Assembly (NCBI RefSeq): GCF_000368765.1
Contig: NZ_KB849655.1
Span: 187,484 to 251,483, forward strand
Length of the DNA: 64,000 nucleotides
Reading direction: 5' to 3'
Source of the DNA: Acinetobacter junii CIP 64.5
Lineage (GTDB): Bacteria; Pseudomonadota; Gammaproteobacteria; Pseudomonadales; Moraxellaceae
The position numbers were made by a program, and so were the translations under genes. The notes under the pieces are model-generated. The model was given only the letters and a program-made list of their open reading frames with translations, was not told the origin of the DNA and ran no database searches. Positions 17,892 to 25,992 of the stretch are shown here, one piece after another. Positions within the stretch are counted from its first letter, which is position 1. Every line of letters begins with the position of its first letter.

Positions 17892-18590
17892 TTAAAGCGG
17901 ATAAAGTTTCTCATCAAAGTTTTCTAATTTTGGAAACTCTAAAGGCGTTAATTGATCTATATTGTTTAAATAATCTTCAAAATTTTCAATGATATTCATT
18001 CTATTTTCATCTTTAATATAAGGAACATGATAAGCAATAAATGGCGGAAGTACCTCAAAACCTACATAAGCCAAACTCCCTCGTTGGATTGAAGATAGGT
18101 AAGTCTCTATATAGCCGTGAATTGATTTATCACCAAACATATGCTCACGACCGCCCAGAGTCAGACACAGTATCGCTTTTTTTCCAGTCATTCCGCCATG
18201 ATTGTAAAAGCGTTTTCCACCATAAAAGAGACCAGCAACAAATACTCGATCAATCCATCCTTTTAAGATTGCAGGAACAGAAGTCCAATATAGTGGAAAG
18301 CTGAATATAACGAGATCTGCACGTTTAACTTTATCGATTTCTATCTGAATATCTTGCGCAAGTGTTTGATTCTTTTGTGCATGACGTTGTTCAAGTGCAT
18401 AATTAAAGTAATCAGTTTGGTTGAGTGATTCAAAATCTAATTGTGAAGCAACTGGATTGAAATTCATCTCATATAAATCAGAGATTTCTACATAATGTCC
18501 TTGTTTTTCAAGATTTTCTTTAGCAGTATTTTTTAAAGATGATGTGAATGACTTGGGTTCAGGATGTGCATGAACAATCAAAATATGCAT
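17892..18590 (-). CDS. Flavodoxin-fold NAD(P)H:quinone oxidoreductase
   Basis: 232 residues. It starts MHILIVHAHPEPKSFTSSLK, the FMN/FAD phosphate-binding loop of the NQO1/MdaB/KefF group, and has VIFSFPLYWTSVPAILKGWIDRVF and the GGMTGKKAILCLTLGG loop. Such enzymes reduce quinones or nitro compounds by two electrons. It is divergent from the broken AraC-type gene (105-bp gap), which may once have controlled it. Confidence 0.85.
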   Translation of the reverse strand: MHILIVHAHPEPKSFTSSLKNTAKENLEKQGHYVEISDLYEMNFNPVASQLDFESLNQTDYFNYALEQRHAQKNQTLAQDIQIEIDKVKRADLVIFSFPLYWTSVPAILKGWIDRVFVAGLFYGGKRFYNHGGMTGKKAILCLTLGGREHMFGDKSIHGYIETYLSSIQRGSLAYVGFEVLPPFIAYHVPYIKDENRMNIIENFEDYLNNIDQLTPLEFPKLENFDEKLYPL

Positions 18591-18695
18591 TTAATATTTG
18601 CCTTGATGAAGAATTTCATCTTTTTACTATGCCGTAAATAAAAAAGCTGTCATAGTTCATGACCCGACAATATTTACCATTTCACGCCAATGTAA

Positions 18696-19663
18696 ATGAT
18701 TAATGGAGTGTCAATGTTACTTTCTAAGTTACCAGGTACGTATGTAAATCTATTGATTGAAACTATAGAAGAATGGGGGATTTCATCAGAGGAAGTTCTT
18801 GTTGACACACATATTACATTTGAAGATTTACAAAAAACGTATTGGTATGTTGATTCGGAAGTTTTTATTCAATTACTTGAAAAATCAGTACGTTTAACTG
18901 GTAATGCTGCATTTCCAATCCTTATGGCAAACAAAATGAAAGTATCTCATTATGGAAATGTTGGTATTGCTGCAATGTCCTCAAAAAACCTTGAGCAGGC
19001 ATTGAGAGTGTTAGAAGAATTTATTGGTCTATTTTATATCTTACTCACATACTAGTTGAATCTGAGAGTACAAATAAATTTATAGCATTTCTTGTGGCAA
19101 GTTTTGCGAATATCATAAGTAAGTTGATAAAAACCGAATCAGATATTCTTATTTTTCTTAAACAAAAACAATCATTTATTAATAATAATTTTGCTTATAA
19201 ATTTGAGCAAGTAACTGATGCTGTTTGCTTTGACAGAGAGCTATTAAATATACATTTAAAGACTGCAGACGAGATTGTTTTTAAACTTGCAAAGAAACAG
19301 TGTATTCGTGATACGGAGAAACATATAAAAAGTAGACAAACAAAATCTATTATGCGATCGCAAATCATTGAGCTCATAGAAACAAGTCTGATCCAAAAGA
19401 ATATTGGTCAATTGAACTTATCTGAGGTTGCCAAGCAGTTAAATATGTCTTCAAGAACGTTGCAGCGTTATTTGGAAATTGAAGACACAACATTCAAGGC
19501 TTTGATTGCTGAAGTTAGAAAACAATATGCAGAAGCCATGCTAATTCAAAACGAACTATCTATACAAGAAATATCTGAGTCTTTAGGTTATGCAGACGTT
19601 TCTCATTTCTCAAGAGCTTTTAAAAATTGGACTAGGGTTACGCCAAAAGCATTTAGGAAGTAA
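18696..19663 (+). pseudogene. AraC-family regulator broken by a frameshift
   Basis: Two frames make one AraC protein of the arabinose-binding-like N-domain type. Residues 1-~111 (18696 to ~19030) end in LEQALRVLEEFIGL and then run into a stop at 19053-19055. The continuation, ILYLTHILVESESTNKFIAF, is in another frame from about 19031 and includes the C-terminal HTH (LNLSEVAKQLNMSSRTLQRYL, ISESLGYADVSHFSRAFKNW) to 19663. The shift corresponds to one lost base or two gained near 19027-19035, by a T-rich stretch. Unless it is a sequencing error, the regulator is inactive. Confidence 0.85.
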
Positions 19664-19704
19664 GTATGAATAGATATGTAGTGTAGATTTTTCAAACGTA
19701 TTAA

Positions 19705-19728
19705 TGTTATTCCCAAGTAGAAATGTCC
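19705..19728 (+). repeat. Left terminal inverted repeat of the IS
   Basis: Starts TGTTATTCCCAA and ends TAGAAATGTCC; pairs with 21163-21186 at 19 of 24 positions. Confidence 0.75.
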
Positions 19729-19753
19729 TACCTAATAACCAAATAGAAATGTC

Positions 19754-21127
19754 CTATATGGACATTTCCAAGTCAAGCACAGGATTTAGATTTCGTTGTT
19801 CAATCGCTGTTTTCTGTGCTTGTCTACGTGGCATCTTTTGAGAACGATTGCGTTTGTTTTGGTGTTCCAGTTGTTCATGCTGTTGTTGAATATGTGCCAG
19901 CACAGAACCCAAACGTTTATTCTCAACGATCTCTCGCTGGTTGAGCTGACTTAATTTATCAAAGATGCTGTAATTGATTTTTCTTCCCTGATATTCAATG
20001 GCTACAGTACCATCCGGATATTCCAGGAACTCAAGATACTTGCCGCCCAATCTTTGATTTTCTTCGCTGTTTTCCAAGATATATACGCATTTATCATAAG
20101 TAATCGTCAAGCTGTTCGTGACCCTGCGGGGTTCACGCCAGGTAAAAACATCATCTAATTCTTCGGCTGTTTCAGCGATAGGCCGATGTAGATCCTTGGA
20201 ATTAAAAGCCATCTTGGCGAATTTACGATTAAATTGCTCAATAAAGCACGGCAGCCACTTATTGGCATCTGCAATTGAACTGATGCCTTCTAGACGCATC
20301 TCCTTAATCAGACGATCCTGAAGTGTTCTATTCGCTCGTTCTACACGACCTTTGGCTTGAGGGGAGTTAGCGAAAATGATATCGATATTGAGAGTGCTCA
20401 GAACACGTCCAAACTGGGTAATCTTGGTGTCTTTCTTGCTACTTTGATTCACCCTAAAAACTGAATGTTTGTCACTGTAAAATGCCAATGGCTTACCATG
20501 CTGTTCGATATATAAACGTGTCGAAATCATATAGTCAAAGGCTGACTCTGACGCACAGAAGCGTAAATGCTGCAATTTTCCTGTGGCATCATCGATGAAT
20601 ACTAGCAGACAGCATTTAGGTGCTCGACCTTCAAACCAATCATGGTGTGAGCCATCAATTTGGATCAATTCACCATAACAATCTCGGTTATAACGAGGCT
20701 GATATGGTCGTTTCAGGCGCTTGCAGCGAGGGATCCATAAATCGGCTGCAATCATCCAGGAACGCAGGGTTTCTACTGAAAGATCGAATCCATGCACGGT
20801 GGTGAGCTTTTCATGCGCTAAAGTGGGTCCGAAACCATAAAGTTGATCTGAAACAATATTGAGACACTTAAGTCTGAGTTCTTCAGGAAGTTTAGAATTG
20901 CTGATTTGGCCACGACCGGCATGGGCTAATGCAGCGGGACCTTGAGCTTTGTATTTCTGCAGTAAGCGTCTGATGTGACGTTCTGAGATATGAAGTAGCT
21001 GAGCAGCCTGGGATTGAGTTATACGTTGATCACAGATTTCTTGCAAGACCGACAATCGTTTAAGTTCTTTATCCGACATAGACACCAACATATCAAACCG
21101 TCCGCTAAGGAAATTGCAAAAGCGCAT
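19754..21127 (-). CDS. ISNCY/IS1202-group transposase
   Basis: 457 residues. An N-terminal HTH (RITQSQAAQLLHISERHIRRLLQKY) is followed by a DDE integrase core: D158 in LIQIDGSHHDWFEG, D219 in FYSDKHSVF and E263 in KGRVERANRTLQDRL. The layout is that of the IS1202 group. The start may be the internal M17 (MSDKELKRLSVLQ). It appears intact, so the element could be active. Confidence 0.92.
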   Translation of the reverse strand: MRFCNFLSGRFDMLVSMSDKELKRLSVLQEICDQRITQSQAAQLLHISERHIRRLLQKYKAQGPAALAHAGRGQISNSKLPEELRLKCLNIVSDQLYGFGPTLAHEKLTTVHGFDLSVETLRSWMIAADLWIPRCKRLKRPYQPRYNRDCYGELIQIDGSHHDWFEGRAPKCCLLVFIDDATGKLQHLRFCASESAFDYMISTRLYIEQHGKPLAFYSDKHSVFRVNQSSKKDTKITQFGRVLSTLNIDIIFANSPQAKGRVERANRTLQDRLIKEMRLEGISSIADANKWLPCFIEQFNRKFAKMAFNSKDLHRPIAETAEELDDVFTWREPRRVTNSLTITYDKCVYILENSEENQRLGGKYLEFLEYPDGTVAIEYQGRKINYSIFDKLSQLNQREIVENKRLGSVLAHIQQQHEQLEHQNKRNRSQKMPRRQAQKTAIEQRNLNPVLDLEMSI

Positions 21128-21162
21128 ATTCTAAAAGCGGACATTTTTACTTTGGAGAAACC

Positions 21163-21186
21163 GGACATTTCTATTTTGGGCTTACA
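21163..21186 (-). repeat. Right terminal inverted repeat of the IS
   Basis: Read inward it begins TGTAAGCCCAAAATAG and ends AAATGTCC; mate of 19705-19728. Confidence 0.75.
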
Positions 21187-21192
21187 TACGAT

Positions 21193-21220
21193 ACTTCGTA
21201 TAATGTATATTATGTTAAAT
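21193..21220 (+). other. dif: dif-like XerC/XerD recombination site
   Basis: A 28-bp site with XerC-type arm ACTTCGTATAA (21193-21203), six-base centre TGTATA (21204-21209) and XerD arm TTATGTTAAAT (21210-21220). The centre and XerD arm are identical to the E. coli chromosomal dif, and the XerC arm is the type seen in Acinetobacter Xer sites. It is probably the chromosome dimer-resolution site, which would place the window at the terminus. A plasmid-type pdif copy is the alternative. Confidence 0.88.
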
Positions 21221-21375
21221 GACTTACACCTGGCAATAACTTCATCTTTTCTATTCCATAACCACTATTCAATAACTTAAGTGATTTCTGTTTTAATTAC
21301 GTTCAAATTCCAACCCTCTCATTTTTAACTAGCCTAGGTTATAATGATGGTCTTCCAAAATATTGTTGCTCTATT

Positions 21376-21612
21376 ATGAACGCCTCCAATGACCCTCTAC
21401 ACGGCAAAAAACTTGCTGACATTTTGGATGAATTATTGGATTACTACGGTGGCTTTGAAGGCTTAAGTCGTAAAATTGAAATTAGATGTTTTTGCATAGA
21501 TCCAAGTGTTAAATCATCATTGCGATTCTTGCGTACCACACCATGGGCACGTGAAAAAGTAGAAAACTTATATTTGTATGTTTTACGCCAGAAAGCCAAA
21601 CAGAAATCGTAG
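21376..21612 (+). CDS. VF530 family DNA-binding protein (DUF2132)
   Basis: 78 residues. It matches the VF530 family throughout: DPLHGKKLADILDELLDYYG, then IRCFCIDPSVKSSLRFLRTTPWAREKVE. The Vibrio member binds double-stranded DNA; its cellular role is not settled. It lies 156 bp past the dif-like site and before the HipA/HEPN block on the other strand. No operon partner. Confidence 0.88.
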   Translation: MNASNDPLHGKKLADILDELLDYYGGFEGLSRKIEIRCFCIDPSVKSSLRFLRTTPWAREKVENLYLYVLRQKAKQKS

Positions 21613-21734
21613 CCATCAAAACACTAGTCTCAGCATTTTAATTGGTGGTGGACTATCACCTCGTTGTTGAGTATTCAAAAGTTACATAATTCGCTACTCT
21701 ACTTGCGTATCTGTCGATTCTACACAAGATTGAA

Positions 21735-22409
21735 TCAGGATGAATGATTCAGTAAAAATCTCTCTATGTCATCAATCATTCGTTCTACATCTTCTTTCGT
21801 GAATTGCTCATAATTTCCATGAGCTGCGCTATTCCTTATATCAGCTAAGGCTGTAATTTGTTTTTGCTGAAGCTTGTTATAAACTCCAGCTTTGGCTAGA
21901 TCGTCATTTAACTGAGTTAATTTTTTTCTTTCGATTTCAATATTATTGTTCAAACATACCTCTTTTATAGCGGTTTCTAAGACTACGCCTGCAATTACAG
22001 CCGCAGCATTCTTGTAACCATTTTCTAAAAGAGATCTTGATTGTTCAAGTTCACTATCAAAAACTTCAGCTTGAATTATCTGTTTAAAAGAAACTAAAAA
22101 ACCATTTTTAAAATCATCGTAAGTAGCTACCAAAATAGGAAATAACCGTATAAGGACTCTAGCATTTGTATCAAAACTTTGAACCTCTTCTGCTAAAGAA
22201 AACTCTTTGCAATGAACAGAATTTTCACCACAAGATAAATTAAGTAAATTTTTCACCTTTACTTTCCATTGTAAATATTGAGCATTCTTATCTTCGTCAA
22301 GGTCATAATATTCTCCAGAATATTCAGAATATTTTTTCTTTATGAAAGATTTTATAATTTCTGCTTCATCAATTAATTGTTCAAATCGATTTAGTATTTT
22401 TTGGCTCAT
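21735..22409 (-). CDS. DUF4145-type protein with a HEPN-like RX4H motif
   Basis: 224 residues. The C-terminal part has RSLLENGYKNAAAVIAGVVLE, then DIRNSAAHGNYEQF, where R192 and H197 form an RX4H motif as in HEPN RNases and DUF4145 proteins. The N-terminal half is helical without a recognised domain. It lies 72 bp after hipB on the same strand, so it may belong to the hipA-hipB unit. HEPN proteins often act as toxins or in phage defence; that role here is inference. Low-GC composition fits its accessory neighbours. Confidence 0.65.
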   Translation of the reverse strand: MSQKILNRFEQLIDEAEIIKSFIKKKYSEYSGEYYDLDEDKNAQYLQWKVKVKNLLNLSCGENSVHCKEFSLAEEVQSFDTNARVLIRLFPILVATYDDFKNGFLVSFKQIIQAEVFDSELEQSRSLLENGYKNAAAVIAGVVLETAIKEVCLNNNIEIERKKLTQLNDDLAKAGVYNKLQQKQITALADIRNSAAHGNYEQFTKEDVERMIDDIERFLLNHSS

Positions 22410-22481
22410 AATATTCCTCTAATTTTTATTGATTTTTGAACAAATACTGGAACAAACTTTTCTTTAGGTATTTGGTTCATT

Positions 22482-22790
22482 TCACTCTGATGGTTTAATG
22501 ATCTTTCTCACAATATGCTCATGAGTCGGTACAAGTCCTGCTTTCAATCCAAGTGGTTTAAATACCTTGTCTAAAACAGATTGCGTAAGTTTTCCTTTAT
22601 CTTGTTCAATATCAGTTAACGTCCTACGACTTACACCGACTAAATTTGCATATTGTTCCTGAGACATACCAAGAATATTTTTTCGCAAATACGCCAATAA
22701 TTGCCCTAATGTGATTTCATTCAATAAGTACTGCATATATAGATCAATAAGAACTTGTTGACGATCTTGAGTCTGATTTTTTGTATTCAT
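22482..22790 (-). CDS. hipB: HipB-like antitoxin, XRE HTH regulator
   Basis: About 102 residues. An XRE-type helix-turn-helix is visible in LGMSQEQYANLVGVSRRTLTDIEQDKG, followed by LTQSVLDKVFKPLGLKAGLV, typical of HipB. The start chosen is the ATG at 22790, which overlaps the hipA stop codon (ATGA), so the two are translationally coupled; an ATG 12 bp earlier is possible. It should neutralise HipA and repress the operon. The gene order (toxin first) is the reverse of classical E. coli hipBA. Confidence 0.85.
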   Translation of the reverse strand: MNTKNQTQDRQQVLIDLYMQYLLNEITLGQLLAYLRKNILGMSQEQYANLVGVSRRTLTDIEQDKGKLTQSVLDKVFKPLGLKAGLVPTHEHIVRKIIKPSE

Positions 22791-24118
22791 AATAGTTCCC
22801 ATCTTTCTAATTTAGCTTCAACATAGTCAAATGAAAGCGCTGGCATCTCCATAATTTGTTTTGGTACACCTTTATCTATTAATCTTTGTTTTAGCCCAAC
22901 AAGATGACTTGCTAAAGATTTCAATGTAGTTAGAGATAAATTCGGATCGCATAAATGTGCAAGCTTTTGTGTAATTTGCTCCCATCGATATTCTCCTCCT
23001 TCCTCATAAGGACTTCCCCAAGTTATTGATCTTGTAACAACTTCTGGATCAGCTTTCATTGGAGCAAAATCATAAATTGGAGCAAGCGAAATTTTTCCAG
23101 ATTGTTTTAGAAATGAAGTATTTCGCCCATGATTATCAGAATTACCAAAAATAATATTGAGTAAATCTCGCTGTAACCACTCACAAACGAATTGTTCTGA
23201 ATCAAACTCTGAATCAATAGATTTCAGTAAATTGCATAGATTTTCAATCACTTCAAAGTGATTGAGATGGCTACCCGAAGCTTTATTTAATACGGAATAG
23301 ACAGATTCAAGCCCATGACGATGCCATTTTTGGTTGTGCCATTCAACATCAAATCTTGGTAGCCATAATGATGGATATTTTTCACCTTCGATCAGCTTCA
23401 TTTCTGTAGTTTCAATGGTATTGAAACCCAACTCTTTTAGCTCTTGATAGTAATAGTATTCTGCTCTGAGAATATTACAGTCGATCTCACTACGATTATT
23501 TCTAGGGAATTTAACTAGATAGTGTTGATCAGGTTGATCAAAGTTTTGTTGATAAGTATCAATCCAAATATTTTGATCTTTTGTAGCACGAATCAATAAT
23601 TTAGGAGCTTCACCACCCGCTCCTGTTGCACCACCACTAATTGCACCCATTTGCTGTGCATATTCAAGAAAATCTACATTTCGGTCAGCAACATCACTTT
23701 GACTAAAATAACGTAAATGCAGAGTTGATTCAGGATTGATTGGTGGAAGAGCTTCTTTTATTCTCAAATTGCCTACGGGTGCGATGCCACCTTTTTCTAA
23801 TAAAATACTATCTTGCTCAGCATGCGTTAGTCTTTGTAGACCTAGAAAATTCACCCAATAACGGCGTGCAGCACCTGATGGAACAATATCATCTAAAAAA
23901 CCAAACCATGAACTAGATTCATGTTTTATTAGTAGTTGTACAGGTAGCGACAAACTACAGGCATGCTCATCTCGCTTGTCCAAATTGTGGATTGCGTATT
24001 CTAAATCGTAAGCTAATTCACTGGCACTTGCTGAGCCTAGTTTAGGTTCTAATAATGTTAGTTCAGCAATATCAAACCAACTTTGATCAAGTAACGCCTG
24101 TATTGTTAATTTTTTCAT
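22787..24118 (-). CDS. hipA: HipA-family serine/threonine kinase toxin
   Basis: 443 residues. A Gly-rich loop (GAISGGATGAGGEAPK, 158-173) holds the usual autophosphorylation site region. A lysine follows in LVKFP (K203), then the catalytic loop GNSDNHGRN with D328 and N333, and a DFAP metal motif at 350-353. All kinase residues appear intact. E. coli HipA phosphorylates glutamyl-tRNA synthetase and drives persistence; the target here is unknown. It is first in the operon and is preceded by palindromes that suit HipB binding. Confidence 0.87.
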   Translation of the reverse strand: MKKLTIQALLDQSWFDIAELTLLEPKLGSASASELAYDLEYAIHNLDKRDEHACSLSLPVQLLIKHESSSWFGFLDDIVPSGAARRYWVNFLGLQRLTHAEQDSILLEKGGIAPVGNLRIKEALPPINPESTLHLRYFSQSDVADRNVDFLEYAQQMGAISGGATGAGGEAPKLLIRATKDQNIWIDTYQQNFDQPDQHYLVKFPRNNRSEIDCNILRAEYYYYQELKELGFNTIETTEMKLIEGEKYPSLWLPRFDVEWHNQKWHRHGLESVYSVLNKASGSHLNHFEVIENLCNLLKSIDSEFDSEQFVCEWLQRDLLNIIFGNSDNHGRNTSFLKQSGKISLAPIYDFAPMKADPEVVTRSITWGSPYEEGGEYRWEQITQKLAHLCDPNLSLTTLKSLASHLVGLKQRLIDKGVPKQIMEMPALSFDYVEAKLERWELL

Positions 24119-24127
24119 TGATGTAAA

Positions 24128-24145
24128 TGAGCAATTATTTTCTCA
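24128..24145 (-). promoter_or_regulatory. Candidate HipB operator 1
   Basis: Imperfect palindrome TGAGCA-N6-TTCTCA, 10 bp before the hipA start codon. It shares its half-site and spacing with the perfect copy at 24210-24227. Confidence 0.5.
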
Positions 24146-24209
24146 AAAATACTCTTTTTTTTTATATTTGTGAATATATTTGCGCATAATTATTTTTTAT
24201 GTAAGTTTT

Positions 24210-24227
24210 TGAGCATAAATTTGCTCA
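24210..24227 (-). promoter_or_regulatory. Candidate HipB operator 2
   Basis: Perfect palindrome TGAGCA-TAAATT-TGCTCA. Its centre is 82 bp (about eight helical turns) from that of operator 1. The half-site differs from the E. coli HipB box (TATCC). Confidence 0.55.
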
Positions 24228-24276
24228 TAACGATCTGTGGAAAATAACTTACTCAGTGTTTATTTAAAACCCTTTA

Positions 24277-24299
24277 TTTCATTGTTATAAGGTATGAAA
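24277..24299. promoter_or_regulatory. Inverted repeat upstream of DUF1826 gene
   Basis: TTTCAT / ATGAAA arms (24277-24282, 24294-24299) with an 11-bp centre containing GTTATAA. It resembles a metal-regulator box in size but the arms are in the wrong sense for a Zur site, so its role is open. Confidence 0.3.
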
Positions 24300-24395
24300 A
24301 ATTAAATGTTTGAAAAATACTATTCCATCTATCGTTGTTAACGTGATCGAACTGTGTATCATTAAACATATTTTCTTTTTGATAAACTTCTTTTT

Positions 24396-25094
24396 ATGAA
24401 GAATGCATTTTCTAACCACAAGCAAATTAGCGTGGTTTCTAGTTTCTCCGAACTTGTCAGTTCTAATTTTCAAGGAGATAGAAATGCGATTTGTTGGTAT
24501 AGAAATCTTAATGGGGATTTTCAAGAAATCGTCAAAAAACTTCAGCTAAAGGAAAATATCACTGAGATTTCAGTTGATGATTTATTGGCTTTACAACTTT
24601 CTGAATATGGTCGTTTAGCAAGAGAAATCATAATTGCGGATATTCAGCAATTAACAGAGCTTGGCGCATCACCTACGCTTAACTTAATTCAAAACTACGA
24701 ACGTGATGATGAGTTAGATTTTATTTCGACAGATGTTTATTCATTTCATGTTGATCGCTCGCCTATTCCAACAGATACTTTTTTATGTACCTATCACGGT
24801 GCGGCAAGTGAGATTCTGCCAAACGATCAAGTTGAGCAAAAGATTCTAGTTCCTGAAATTAGAGAAAAACTAAAAAATCTACATGATGGACCAGAAGCCG
24901 AATTTGAGAATTTTTTAGAAGAATATTTCTTTGATTTGCACTACCGAGCAAAACCTGAGAGTAAACCTGTTAATTTAGGTTTAGGTCATCTTTGGCGTTT
25001 GGCAGTCGACCATCCAACACAACAAGTTTTACCCTGTGTGCATAGAGCACCGATAGAGATAGATGGAGAATATAGATTGCTGTTGATTTGTTAA
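24396..25094 (+). CDS. DUF1826-like protein
   Basis: 232 residues, soluble, no signal peptide. The block DTFLCTYHGAASEILPNDQ and later LGHLWRLAVDHPTQQVLPCVHRAP match what I recall of the DUF1826 family, which is found in proteobacteria and sometimes near zinc-homeostasis genes. Conserved Cys and His residues in these blocks suggest metal binding. No zinc genes are adjacent. Converges on the TSUP gene, with a hairpin between. Confidence 0.6.
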   Translation: MKNAFSNHKQISVVSSFSELVSSNFQGDRNAICWYRNLNGDFQEIVKKLQLKENITEISVDDLLALQLSEYGRLAREIIIADIQQLTELGASPTLNLIQNYERDDELDFISTDVYSFHVDRSPIPTDTFLCTYHGAASEILPNDQVEQKILVPEIREKLKNLHDGPEAEFENFLEEYFFDLHYRAKPESKPVNLGLGHLWRLAVDHPTQQVLPCVHRAPIEIDGEYRLLLIC

Positions 25095-25115
25095 ATACTA
25101 GAAAAAGATTTTAAA

Positions 25116-25135
25116 AGCTCACAGAAAAGTGAGCT
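25116..25135. terminator. Intrinsic terminator between convergent genes
   Basis: Stem AGCTCAC / GTGAGCT (25116-25122, 25129-25135). The minus side has a short T tract (TTTTAAAATC). Confidence 0.65.
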
Positions 25136-25153
25136 ATACGGAGAAGATTTTTA

Positions 25154-25951
25154 TCACATGCCTTTGTAAAGAAAGAAACATCCAACGATCAATAACATTA
25201 AAGCAAAGCATTTTTTAAGTACGATTGGCGATAAAATATGTGCTGTTTTAGCTCCAAGCTTAGCCGTCATAAAACTCATAATGCTAATACATAAAAATGC
25301 ATAGATATGTACAAAACCAATAGTGTTAGGCACATTTATATGCTGTTTCATACCAAAAAAAATAAATCCTAAAGCACCTGCGATGGCAATTGGTAAGCCA
25401 CATGCTGCCGAGGTTCCGACGGCTTTTTGCATGACTACACCATAATGATTTAGATAAGGAACGGTTAAACTCCCTCCCCCAATACCAAAAATTGCGGAAG
25501 CAACTCCGATGCCTGTACCTGCAAATATTTGTCGAGTTGTTGATGGTAATACCTTACCCTGATCGATTACATTTTTCGCCCCAAAGAACATTTTGTAAGC
25601 AACCCAGATCACAAATATCCCGATGATCAATTGTAAATTTGCCCCAGAAAGTAATCCCGCAATACCAGCTCCTAAAAATGAACCAAGGATTAGTCCTGGT
25701 GTTAGATTTTTAAATACAGGCCAAATCACGGCGCTGTTTTTATTGTGGGCGATCAATGAACTAATAGAAGTCACAATGATTGTTGCCAATGAGGTTCCCA
25801 AAGCCATATGCATGATGACATCTGGTTGGTATCCCATTTGAGTGAATACGATGTATAAAAGTGGAACGATAATGAGCCCACCACCGACACCAAAGAGTCC
25901 AGCAGCGAAACCAGCTAAAGCCCCGATGGCTAAAAAAATGATTAATTCCAC
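25154..25951 (-). CDS. TSUP/TauE-SafE family anion exporter
   Basis: 265 residues and about eight membrane helices arranged as two similar halves, each with a Gly-rich motif (AAGLFGVGGGLIIVPLL near 20 and ASAIFGIGGGSLTVPYL near 155). TSUP carriers move sulfite, sulfonates or other organosulfur anions. It is the last gene of the mesX-mesD-flavin reductase run, 41 bp after the reductase. In that context export or uptake of a sulfur by-product is plausible but inferred. Confidence 0.85.
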   Translation of the reverse strand: MELIIFLAIGALAGFAAGLFGVGGGLIIVPLLYIVFTQMGYQPDVIMHMALGTSLATIIVTSISSLIAHNKNSAVIWPVFKNLTPGLILGSFLGAGIAGLLSGANLQLIIGIFVIWVAYKMFFGAKNVIDQGKVLPSTTRQIFAGTGIGVASAIFGIGGGSLTVPYLNHYGVVMQKAVGTSAACGLPIAIAGALGFIFFGMKQHINVPNTIGFVHIYAFLCISIMSFMTAKLGAKTAHILSPIVLKKCFALMLLIVGCFFLYKGM

Positions 25952-25992
25952 GAGATATTTTCTTAAAATAAAGGGATGAATAGATAGTTGGC

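Larger units (their letters stand above)
19705..21186 (-). mobile_element. IS1202-group (ISNCY) insertion sequence
   Basis: The element is about 1482 bp. Its ends are imperfect 24-bp inverted repeats: left end 19705-19728 begins TGTTATTCCCAAGTAG, and right end 21163-21186, read inward, begins TGTAAGCCCAAAATAG; 19 of 24 positions match. A second inner copy of the AAATGTCC-containing repeat is found at both ends (near 19747 and 21150). It encodes one DDE transposase. No target duplication was recognised between the flanks. Its right end is 6 bp from the XerC arm of the dif-like site. Confidence 0.85.

Noticed and set aside
19705..21186. Target-site duplication flanking the IS
   Set aside because: Neither 5-6 bp nor ~25 bp flanks match; only a loose likeness (CGTAT...AATGT) between left flank and dif core, too weak to call.
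21191..21220. Resemblance to a loxP site (TTCGTATAATGTAT)
   Set aside because: The right arm TTATGTTAAAT is a XerD arm and not the inverse of the left one; the 11-6-11 layout fits dif, and no Cre-like gene is present.
24179..24206. Possible second Xer site beginning TTTGCGCATAA
   Set aside because: Only the left arm resembles dif; the right half does not match a XerD arm, and it lies among hipA operators.
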